From NCBI GenBank assembly GCA_944548615.1, contig OX155962.1, forward strand, positions 3,221,809 through 3,285,808: DNA of 64,000 nucleotides, read 5' to 3'. The notes below the pieces were generated by a model. The model was not told the DNA's origin. It searched no databases and saw only the letters and a list, made by a program, of their open reading frames with translations. The translations under genes were made by a program, and so were the position numbers. Positions 55,706 to 64,000 of the stretch are shown piece after piece. This stretch comes from Micropterix aruncella. Its lineage: Eukaryota > Arthropoda > Insecta > Lepidoptera > Micropterigidae. Position 1 is the stretch's first letter. Each line of letters opens with the position of its first letter.

Positions 55706-56212
55706 AGTTAGTTAGTTAGTTTTCCTGGGCTATTTCCCGCACTTGGCCTCTTGATTGGGCCGTTGTGCGTGGCTCATGTTTCTATTTATGTTACTCCACA
55801 GAAGGTTAGCAGCCTGTTTATATTGCTACAGGCCTCCGGGACAGATGCTGGAGATAGTAGTATTCTTGCCCGTTGCTCTGCCACGCTCCTGCATTCCATG
55901 AGCACATGCTGTGGTGTTTCTTCTTTCTCCATGCATCCTCTGCATAGAGGGCTGTCTGTCACACCTATGGTAAACAGGTGTTTGTTTAGGGGATAGTGGC
56001 CTGTCATAGTACCTATGATTTTACGGATTTTGTCCCTTTTTAATCGGGTGAGGTTGTGGGCAAGTTTTTTAGGCGCTTCCGGAACCGCGTTCTTTGTTTG
56101 CCTGCATCCTGCGTTTTTTTTTCCATTCTTTAAGGTGGGTTTCGTCGGTGTTCCTGCGTAGCCATGTTTTTATTTGGGCCTGGGGTATGAGCATCAAGGG
56201 TTCTGGTCCATA
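55706..56212 (-). mobile_element. RNase H-bearing non-LTR retrotransposon, 3' end, with 13-bp target duplication
   Basis: Flanked by TACTAGGAGTGTT at 55693-55705 and 56213-56225. Minus-strand codons give LTGHYPLNKHLFTIGVTDSP and the knuckle CRGCMEKEETPQHVLMEC, the end of an RNase H-type pol. The 3' end has a (CTAA)n tail of four units. Confidence 0.88.
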
Positions 56213-56225
56213 TACTAGGAGTGTT

Positions 56226-56649
56226 CCAATGTAATACAACTCTTTGTAACCGTATAAAAATAAATACTGGCAGGAACAGCTAATACGTCTGTTATTATGT
56301 TATAAACAACAAAAACTCATTTTCTTTTGTTTTTTTTTTAAATAAGGATCATTAGAGGTGGATACTTCCTCATATTCTACGGTTGCACATTGGTGCGCTA
56401 AGTTAAGGCGTGGAAGAAGATCAGACCGGTAAGATCATGGGCTCTTTTCTAGGAATCAAGGAGACTTGATTAGATATCTTGATCCTATGGAGCTACTAAT
56501 GTTGATAAAACAGGCAACAGGAGTTTCTTAACTAGGTTTTTAAACTTTGTGAGAGGTTGTAGTTATAAAAATAAAGTTTACATACATAGATTTATCAACT
56601 TTGTGAGACTGTAGCATCTTATTTTTAATTTTAGCATTGATAATATAAA
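56226..56649. other. Intron 7 spacer, no gene recognised
   Basis: Rest of the CR1-like flank and AT-rich DNA; nothing nameable. Confidence 0.35.
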
Positions 56650-56692
56650 TGAAATACAAATGGAGCTGCCATGGAATTCACCGACCGGAGTC
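56650..56692 (-). mobile_element. R2-type element, 40-bp 3' end
   Basis: AAATACAAATGGAGCTGCCA.. to ..CCGACCGGAGTC: only the last 40 or so bases of the element. Confidence 0.75.
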
Positions 56693-56704
56693 TAACTTAT
56701 CATT

Positions 56705-57150
56705 ATGGGGTATTAGATTGTTCAATGCCTTACTACATTTTTGGAAGTTAGGTTTTTTCTATGAAACCAAAGTTCCAACCATTGATTAATCTTCTCTTAT
56801 GTTTAATATGGCGTTGTTTGTGGTATGGCGACGCACTATAGATAGCGCTTTAAACACGCTTATATGGTTTCTCAAAATAAAATAATAATTTAATAACCAA
56901 CATATTTTTAAATCATAGCTATTATTATTCTAATATTTTTTACATAAAGATGTATTTTTTTAATTTGATATACATGTTATAATGCTTAATAATTATGCGC
57001 CTTCAAGTTGAAATAGACTAATAAATAGCTATCTATATCTTTATATTTTTTTGTCATTTAATAAGCCTATAAAGACATGCGATAGATGACACTAACGATT
57101 GAATGTTATTATTGTTATTGTTGGTTAAATAATAGGTTTTTATATGAATT
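56705..57150. repeat. Dispersed repeat family (relative of 37780-38200)
   Basis: Starts GGGGTATTAGATTGTTCA and keeps TTGATTAATCTTCTCTTATG, ACATAAAGATGT and GCGATAGATG in the same order as the other copy. Confidence 0.55.
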
Positions 57151-57532
57151 GCTTCAACTTATAAATTTCCATGTACCCCCACGGCCTTCCCGCCAATTCA
57201 ACTTATATCATCTACCTCAAGTTAGCACAAACTACGCCCAAAATAACTACATTTATCGAGTATCTCATTTCTGCAATACCAAGCTAAGCTAAATTGACCT
57301 GTTTAATACAACTGCGACTGCGCTCAAGGCTCTTATTCCGGGTCTTCTGAAAGGCAATATTCAAGGACGAGTGAAATAATTATATTATATTTTTTCTTTT
57401 CTTCTTTCTTTTCTTTCTTCAATATATACCATAAAATTTCCCTAATAATAAAATAATAAAATTATAACTTTAATTCCCCTCCACTTCCTCCTATCCCCTT
57501 CCTAGGCGACTGTATATTTTTACGATTTTTAA

Positions 57533-57838
57533 CCCGTTGAGTATGATACGACCAAATCTGGTTCTGAAACAATTATCCGTTGAGTATGATACGACCAGAT
57601 CTGGTTCCGCGTTTTTTTCACTTCTTTGACATTCTCATATTTATTCATAATTATCTAATTGTTTTACAAAATGATATTTCAATATTCTATATTCGAAATT
57701 TCAATGCAATCATTGTGCAGTTGTTCTTTTTATGATTGGTGTAGTAGTTTCGTAGTTATAGTACTTTAAGGTCGATGTCGCCGAAAATCCTGCAAAAGAG
57801 ACAGATGCATCCATGAAAATACCCATTTACTCCAAGGG
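57533..57838. mobile_element. TTAA-flanked MITE (piggyBac-like)
   Basis: TTAA|CCCGTTGAGTATG.. at 57529 and ..TTTACTCCAAGGG|TTAA at 57842. A 45-base-scale direct duplication of GTTGAGTATGATACGACCA lies at the left end. The interior is the reverse of part of 51482-52439. Confidence 0.8.
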
Positions 57839-58242
57839 TTAAGTGGAAACTTTTAACTGGCATTGTAATCTATAAATAAAATTCAGATTTTTCTACTGTA
57901 ATAGCTGTAAGTTTCCTTAATAATAATAAAATAAAAATAAAATAAAATAATCAATCAGTCCTTCATTAAAAAAAAACTACACATTATGAGTATTATTATA
58001 GGTGGCCAGTGAAATTGTTATAAGATTCACCGGACAATGCAATCGGCTCCACCTGCATGTCGCCGGCGCAGAAGAGTTGCTAAAACGTACTATGACATTG
58101 AGCATTGTAATACCCTATATTTTAATTTTTATTTAAAAAAAAAAATAAGAGTAAACAATTTCAGCGTAGGAATTATGCATAAAAATACTTACAAAATTGA
58201 ATCAAAAGCAGAAAAAAGAATACATCGCATAGTCTAGTGGAA

Positions 58243-58310
58243 ACGTCATCTAACTAGGCCGGGACCTGTTCTAAGGTAAACATTTATTTTTGAATGTGCT
58301 TGCAACAATA
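58243..58310 (-). mobile_element. CR1-like 3' tail, hairpin region
   Basis: CTAACTAGGCCGGGACCTG..CTAAGG at 58249-58277: a further diverged version of the family hairpin. Confidence 0.45.
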
Positions 58311-58480
58311 CCGTGTTTATAAAAATGGCATATATTCCATGTATGCACAAAATAATAGAATTGCAAAACCATATTAAAAATGACTAAATACTTAAATTAA
58401 ATAATTAAATTAAAGTTAAAGTGGAACGTTAAAATGTCAGCAAATAAATTCAAATCAGGAAAAATAACAAAACAATTAAA

Positions 58481-59872
58481 CCCCTCCTCTCGCAAAGTAA
58501 AAATTCAGCTATTACTTTTGCGTCGCGCGAAAAATCGACGCGAGTCGACAACCTTGATACAAACGACCATAACTTGTAAACCACTACACCGATTATAAAA
58601 AGAATAACTGTAAAATGGCCGCATTGAAATTTGAAATATATAACATCATAACTTTATCTCGTAAAACAATTAAGATAATAATGAATAAATGTTACAAAAT
58701 TGGTGAACTGAAAAAACTCGCCTATAAAATTATTTCGATTTTTTTGTCACAAAATACGTAAAATATGCAAAAATTGTAAATACAGTTATGTTCTTTATTA
58801 AATGCTTTACCATAACCATATTTTTTTTGACTTATTTGCATACAAAAATATTTATTTATTCAGCCAAGAAAATTTTTATGTATTCTCGTAAAAAAAAAAT
58901 TTTTTAATTTTTAATTTGTGACTACTTATGGTATTTTTTTATATGAAATTCTTTCAAAATAACTTTATTACTACATCACACTTCTTAGAAATCACACCAG
59001 AACTTTGAGCTTTGTCTGATATTACAGAAAAAGCTAAAGTTTTGAGAGTTTGCATCCAAAACTTAATAATAAACTTTGAATGCTCATAATATAAAATTCG
59101 TTAGATTTTTTCAATTATATTGTCTCATTATAAACTTATTATATGTCTAATAACTAATTACTATACTCCAAAGAGTCACATTTCATCGAAAAACTATGGA
59201 AAATCGCACTTAATTCTTTCATAGTAATTATCAAAACAAGTTTCTTTGCGCGAGTCATATTAGAAAACAACATATAATGTTCAAAATACGCCTAATTATG
59301 TGATAACTTAGGATGTAACTGAAGCAATACCTATTTTGTTAGTAAATTAAAGCGACATTACGTCATATTTCGCGATATATCGGGATATTTCACAAACATT
59401 ACAAAATAAAAACGACCATTTTTTCGCGAGGGGTTTGTCATCGCCGAAGTCTTTTGTTTAAAAATTCGTGAAAAACAGCAAATGGACTATCTTAAATGAC
59501 TAATCCTCATTCCGAAACTACTTAAAATGCAAATTACTCACTGTTCTCCAGTAAATAACACTCAAACACTGCACACACACCATTTTTATCACCCATTTCG
59601 CGGAAACGTAAGCGGCCGTGTTGGTTGCCGGCGGACACTAGCGTTTGACGTCTATGCTCACTTTTTAAATCGTCCTTCGATATTGCCAGACGGAAATCTT
59701 GAATTAAAGATATTTTGGCCATATCGTAGCGCCCTCAGAAAGTATATAGTACGGCGTGTCGAATTGTAAATTGCATTTTTCGCAGCGGCGAGTGTTTGGT
59801 CCCGTATACAACGTTACGGAGTGTTAGGCGGCCGACATTTGGTCCGCCAGGGGATGTTACGGAGCGACCGGG
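58481..59872. mobile_element. Larger TTAA-flanked element (piggyBac-like family)
   Basis: TTAA at 58477-58480 followed by ACCCCTCCTCTCGC; right end GGAGCGACCGGG|TTAA at 59873-59876. The interior shares GAATAACTGTAAAATGGCCGC-like and TGAAATTTGAAATAT blocks with 51482-52439. The right 120 bases are CG-rich (GTTACGGAG twice). Ends match less well than in the smaller copies; no transposase seen. Confidence 0.55.
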
Positions 59873-60055
59873 TTAAGATAGTAAAAATTAGAATAAGAAT
59901 TGAAACTAAAATAATTCTATAATATATCGATGATATCGATATATCTATAATATATCGATGATATTAATTACTTACCTCTGTAATTATCGTTTCATCGCAT
60001 TGCACTTTTGAACTTGTATTACTTCGTTTTGAGTTGAAATTCCGAATTGAAATAA

Positions 60056-60283
60056 AATGTAAAATACAAACTTAGCTGCCATGGAATTCACCGACCGGAG
60101 TCGGGCCCATCATAATACTATTATTACACTTCTGGGGGGTGAACGGTGGACTCCGGACCAACGGCCAGCTGTGGTAGGTTTAGGACAGCTGTCTTGCCTC
60201 ATGTGAGCGTCCACCCTACCACCGATTCACTCCCCCTTCAAAGCCAAAGAATTTGACATGCATAAATTGCGGTTTTAGATCAT
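60056..60283 (-). mobile_element. R2-type element, 3' fragment
   Basis: 3' UTR and the last 40 or so bases of the ORF, ending near TTTTAGATCATTT. Confidence 0.85.
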
Positions 60284-60822
60284 TTATTTTTAGATTCGTT
60301 CTTCAAAGCCATGTTATTCCTTTTCTGTTATATATTTTCTATTTCATTTTTTATTTGCCATTTTTAAAATGCCACGAAATGCCAGGTTGCGATCGACCAG
60401 CAACACTACCATCAAGTCCGACTCCCTGGCGTCCCCGTCGCGAGGCCTGGGCAATGTGACTCCGGTCATAGCAGACAGGGAGCGGGCGAAAGGCGGTCCT
60501 CCGGCGCCTCAAAACAGGAAACAACCAGCTAAGGGAAGGAAATCCCTGACAGAAAAACCGCTCATACCGTAACCCTGTGGTCATGTTTCGCAGGAACGGG
60601 GGCCTTGGCTTAACCGCCCGGGCTGCGAGGAAGACAACCTCTACAAAAACTACCCCAATCCTACGGTGGGAAACGTGCCAAGGGATGAGTGGCTGGTGGG
60701 TCAACCAGTTAAGAACGCCAACCTCGATGGACCAGGTTGACATCGTTGTACAGAGCCTTCTTGCAGGAATGGGCGTCACCCTGTGAGCGACAATCTATTT
60801 CGACCCACTCGTGGGAACAACA

Positions 60823-62163
60823 ATGAATGATAAAAATAACCAAAACCAAACCATATCACAAGACAACAGCGACAAGGTCTACACTCAACAATATTTCCAT
60901 AAAGGCCTATTTGTAGCAAGACCGAGATCAAGCTCCTTCCATGGAACTTCATCAACATTATCTGAGGCAACAGTACAAACCAACCAACAACAGCCAGAGA
61001 GTTCTCTAATGACAGACATTGAGCAACTAGCCCCACCATGGCAACGCGTGCCTACAACAAAGAAACGCAAAACTAGGCAAGACTCTTTATCACCCACCTC
61101 AACCCCAACTGTAAATCGTTTCGCAGGACTACAGATTGACCAGGCAGAGGATTCCCCCAGTACCAACCCTAAACCTAAAAATAAACCTCCTCCAATCATA
61201 CTATATGGGATAGATGACCTTAACGAACTAACGAAACTAATTGAATCCACCACCAACTCCTCTGATTTCAAATACAGAATCGTAAATAAAAACTTGCTTC
61301 GCATAATGGCAGACTCAACGGATACATACAAAAATATAATAGACCTTATAAGGCAGAAAGGACTAATTGGACACACCTTTACCAGAAAGGACACAAGAAG
61401 CTATAGGATTGTCATCAGAAATCTCCACCACACCACTCCACATGACACCATTATCGAGGAAATTGAAAAAACAGGGAACAAAGTCCGAGGAGAGATCATC
61501 AATGCTCGATACGGTCCTGACAAAATACCCACCTCAACATTCTTCGTAAATATTGAACCAGGTATCAATAACAAATCCGTTAAAGATATTAAATACATCC
61601 ATCACCAGAGTGTTAAAATTGAAGACCCCAAAAAGCCAAAGACAATAGTTCAATGCCAGAGATGCCAACAATACGGGCATTCGAAAAATAACTGCATGAG
61701 GCCCTACAGATGCGTAAAATGTGGTGAGGGACACAAAACATCAGATTGCAACAAAAAGGATAGAAACACTCCTGCTAGATGCGCCCTCTGTTACTGTGAA
61801 CACCCGGCAAACTATAAAGGGTGCCAAGTATATAAAGAGATTCTGGCCCGAAAAACAAAATCCAACAATAGAGCACCTAAACCAAATGTCAATGCTAATA
61901 CTAACAGACTCCAAGTTGCTATAGATCCACATCCTCAGATACCGAATCAATCCCAACGTCATACAGAAGGAACCTATCTCGACGCAACACTACGGCGCCA
62001 TCGCGAAACCACTTCAGAAGCACCTGCGAAAGACAGCAGCACTCAACAACATTCTACTATAGAACATCTAATCATAAAACAAAGTGAAAAAATAGACTCA
62101 CTCTTACAACAAATTACGACCTTATTAGGTCTATTAACAACCGTTATCAACAAATTAACATAA
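60823..62163 (+). CDS. Jockey-type ORF1 (Gag-like, three zinc knuckles)
   Basis: 446 residues from ATG 60823. RNA-binding protein that coats the element RNA. The N-terminal 160 residues are polar and Pro/Thr-rich. The central part (ILYGIDDLNELTKLI..YRIVIRNLHH) resembles the RRM-like/PRE_C2HC region of Jockey Gags. Three knuckles follow at about residues 278-340: CQRCQQYGHSKNNC, CVKCGEGHKTSDC, CALCYCEHPANYKGC. A Leu/Ile-rich amphipathic end (LIIKQSEKIDSLLQQITTLL) may be a coiled coil. Intact frame. Its stop overlaps the ORF2 start (TAATG). Confidence 0.93.
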   Translation: MNDKNNQNQTISQDNSDKVYTQQYFHKGLFVARPRSSSFHGTSSTLSEATVQTNQQQPESSLMTDIEQLAPPWQRVPTTKKRKTRQDSLSPTSTPTVNRFAGLQIDQAEDSPSTNPKPKNKPPPIILYGIDDLNELTKLIESTTNSSDFKYRIVNKNLLRIMADSTDTYKNIIDLIRQKGLIGHTFTRKDTRSYRIVIRNLHHTTPHDTIIEEIEKTGNKVRGEIINARYGPDKIPTSTFFVNIEPGINNKSVKDIKYIHHQSVKIEDPKKPKTIVQCQRCQQYGHSKNNCMRPYRCVKCGEGHKTSDCNKKDRNTPARCALCYCEHPANYKGCQVYKEILARKTKSNNRAPKPNVNANTNRLQVAIDPHPQIPNQSQRHTEGTYLDATLRRHRETTSEAPAKDSSTQQHSTIEHLIIKQSEKIDSLLQQITTLLGLLTTVINKLT

Positions 62164-64000
62164 TGGCGTCACTACGCATAGCCACCTGGAACATAAATGG
62201 ACTGTCACCCAACATCCATGAGCTCAAAGCCATTATCACCACGAACAAGCTAGACATAGTTTTGATATCGGAATCTCACGCAACCGAAAGAAATTCTTTT
62301 AAAATCCAAGGCTACAACGTGTACCCTACTGCCCATCCAGATGGCAGGGCACATGCTGGAGCAGCGCTGGTCATTAAATCGGGCCTTAAGCACTCACTCT
62401 TAGAGGCCTACTCAACTCCCCACCTCCAAGCGTCCTCTGTCAGACTGGAAGATCGCATAGGCGCAATTACTTTATCTGCTGTTTATTGCCCACCGAAACA
62501 TAAGATTACCGAAACTATGTTCATGAACTACTTTGAGACTCTTGGACATCGATTTATTACTGGCGGAGACTGGAATGCCAAGCACACGTTCTGGGGCTCA
62601 CGTTGTACGGTAACCAGAGGTCGCGAACTTAAAAGTTGCCTGGACTACTGCCACCTGCAACCTATTTCTACTGGTCACCCCACTTACTGGCCCTCTGACC
62701 CCAACAAGCTGCCTGACCTCCTGGACTTCTTCGTGACCAAAGGAATCAGCCATCTCAATACCAGTATAGAATCAAGTCTCGATGGATCCTCCGACCACAC
62801 ACCGGTAATATTAACATTATGTACTACAGCCATCGTTCAGGAGAAGGCAGAGTCCTTGCACAACCACAAAACTGACTGGGACAGCTTTCGATCCTACCTC
62901 AAAGACAAAATTCATCTAAACATTTCACTCAAGACACAGAGCGAGGTTGATGAAGGCTGTAAGTACATAACCAACCTGATACAAGTAGCTGCGTGGAAAA
63001 ACTCGCCGGATATTGATGATACATCTGCAGTGGCCTCTGCACTGCCTCTAGACATCAGACAAAAAATTAAAGATAAACGTCGCCTAAGGAGAATGTGGCA
63101 ACAATCACGCCTCACTGCCGATAAAACTTCATTCAACCAAGCTGCCAAACAGCTGAAAACTATGCTACAACTCCTAAGTAACACCGCCGTTAAGAGAAAT
63201 CTTGAAATGATGTCTCCATCAGGTCGCAACAATCATTCCCTCTGGAGGGCAACCAAAATACTGGACAAAACACAACAATCGTTCCCTCCAATTAGATCAC
63301 AATTTTCCTGGGCCAGAACCGATATAGAAAAAGCAGAAGCCTTTGCCGTTCATCTTGGCAATGTGTTTAAACCAAACGATAGTCAAACTGATGAATCAGA
63401 TATAGACGAGATATTAAACCGCGATTTTCAGATGTGTTTGCCAATTACACCAACCTCGCCGAGAGAGATTGCAAAGGAAATAAGGTCGCTGGATCCTAAA
63501 AAAGCCCCAGGCTTTGATTTAATTACTCCAAGAATCTTAAAAGAACTGCCAAAAAAATGCATTACATTTCTCGCTTGTCTGTTTAATGCTATCTTCAGAA
63601 CATCATACTTTCCTGCTCTTTGGAAGATTTCTCAGATAATAATGATCCATAAACCTGGCAAACCTGCACATGAACCGACATCATATAGACCGATTAGCCT
63701 CACTCCTGTGCTCTCTAAGCTTTGGGAAAGGATAATGCTTAAGCGACTAAAACCGGCCATGGATGCCTGTAACGTGATCCCAACACATCAATTCGGGTTT
63801 CGCCAGACACATTCCACTACTGAGCAGGTTCACCGAGTGTACCATTCTGCCAGACAATCTCTCGAGCAAAGAAAGTACTGCTCAGCTGCCTTTCTAGATG
63901 TGCAACAAGCATTTGATCGAGTGTGGCATAGAGGATTACTCGCCAAAACCAAAGAGAGCCTACCACACTCTCTGTTTCCTATCATAGAGTCCTACCTGGC
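62163..64000 (+). CDS. Jockey-type ORF2, partial: AP endonuclease and start of reverse transcriptase
   Basis: Open frame of 612 codons with no stop to the window edge. Residues 1-220 form an AP-type endonuclease: IATWNING, LISESH (usually ETH), FITGGDWNAKH, SDHTP. About residues 440 onward start RT: LDPKKAPGFDLITPRILKEL, YRPISLTPVLSKLWER, FGFRQTHSTTEQVHR and AAFLDVQQAFDRVWHRGLL (block A). The enzyme nicks genomic DNA and copies the element RNA into it. The ATG lies within the ORF1 stop (TAATG). No disabling mutation seen in this part. Confidence 0.93.
   Translation, partial: MASLRIATWNINGLSPNIHELKAIITTNKLDIVLISESHATERNSFKIQGYNVYPTAHPDGRAHAGAALVIKSGLKHSLLEAYSTPHLQASSVRLEDRIGAITLSAVYCPPKHKITETMFMNYFETLGHRFITGGDWNAKHTFWGSRCTVTRGRELKSCLDYCHLQPISTGHPTYWPSDPNKLPDLLDFFVTKGISHLNTSIESSLDGSSDHTPVILTLCTTAIVQEKAESLHNHKTDWDSFRSYLKDKIHLNISLKTQSEVDEGCKYITNLIQVAAWKNSPDIDDTSAVASALPLDIRQKIKDKRRLRRMWQQSRLTADKTSFNQAAKQLKTMLQLLSNTAVKRNLEMMSPSGRNNHSLWRATKILDKTQQSFPPIRSQFSWARTDIEKAEAFAVHLGNVFKPNDSQTDESDIDEILNRDFQMCLPITPTSPREIAKEIRSLDPKKAPGFDLITPRILKELPKKCITFLACLFNAIFRTSYFPALWKISQIIMIHKPGKPAHEPTSYRPISLTPVLSKLWERIMLKRLKPAMDACNVIPTHQFGFRQTHSTTEQVHRVYHSARQSLEQRKYCSAAFLDVQQAFDRVWHRGLLAKTKESLPHSLFPIIESYL

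Larger units (their letters stand above)
60300..64000 (+). mobile_element. Jockey-type non-LTR retrotransposon, runs off the window
   Basis: A GC-rich leader (about 60370-60820), complete ORF1 and the first 612 codons of ORF2. No 5' truncation is evident in the coding part, so it may be full length. The exact 5' end lies between 60284 and 60370. Confidence 0.9.

Noticed and set aside
55706..55725. Telomeric repeats at (TTAG)n
   Set aside because: Insect telomeres use TTAGG; this is a four-unit (CTAA) 3' tail of a non-LTR element.
55293..64000. Last coding exon of Naam
   Set aside because: I looked for a short exon encoding the conserved C-terminal tail after an AG acceptor and found none. 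It is probably outside the window.
1..64000. CRISPR arrays, operons, tRNA or rRNA genes
   Set aside because: The window is eukaryotic. I saw no tRNA cloverleaf, rRNA or spacer-repeat array that I could support.

Overview
This is a eukaryotic, insect-type window, most likely from a moth or butterfly. The evidence is spliced exons with GT-AG introns, AT-rich spacer, and very dense nested transposons. Two copies of the 'ACTAGCTG..CCCCGC..' interspersed repeat (11912-12657 and 43215-43425) are of a kind typical of lepidopteran genomes. Species cannot be fixed from sequence alone.

The one clear host gene is on the + strand: a nicotinamidase of the animal Naam type, with two EF-hands fused in front of an isochorismatase-fold nicotinamidase domain. 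Seven coding exons (9912-10066, 26945-27131, 30657-30761, 46764-46898, 50965-51093, 53514-53682, 55150-55292) splice in frame into 341 residues. The catalytic Asp-Lys-Cys triad and the Asp/His/His metal site are all present. A short last exon is missing and probably lies to the right of 64000. Everything from 10067 rightward is therefore intron of this gene filled with mobile DNA.

Layout. 1-9700 (upstream): RNase H-bearing non-LTR copies (1-522 and 5330-6843) set in an older CR1-like tail, foldback elements and duplicated blocks. Intron 1 (10067-26944): a 7.8 kb P-type DNA transposon (10520-18329) with 32-bp perfect inverted repeats, inserted in a CR1-like tail. It is followed by an almost complete R2-type retrotransposon with an intact long ORF (18555-22195), TTAA-flanked MITEs and further R2-type fragments. 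Intron 2: a CR1-like RT fragment cut by a TTAA MITE, and an R2-type 3' end. Intron 3: a 5'-truncated R2-type copy (31143-33925), a Tc1-like fragment, a repeat-rich inverted-repeat element (39163-40450), a hAT transposase split by an RTE insertion (41159-43012), and more R2-type pieces. Intron 4: a triplicated 203-bp tandem repeat, an R2-type copy and a long foldback. Introns 5-7: degraded R2-type, CR1-like and RNase H-bearing fragments, more TTAA MITEs, and a Jockey-type element (ORF1 complete, ORF2 open to the window end).

The most interesting structures are: (i) the R2-type family, with 13 pieces in this one gene and a zinc finger encoded upstream of its first AUG; (ii) a 3' hairpin shared by CR1-like tails whose stem bases covary between copies; (iii) several nested insertions whose empty sites can be rebuilt from other copies in the window. 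No wholly new gene system is proven here.
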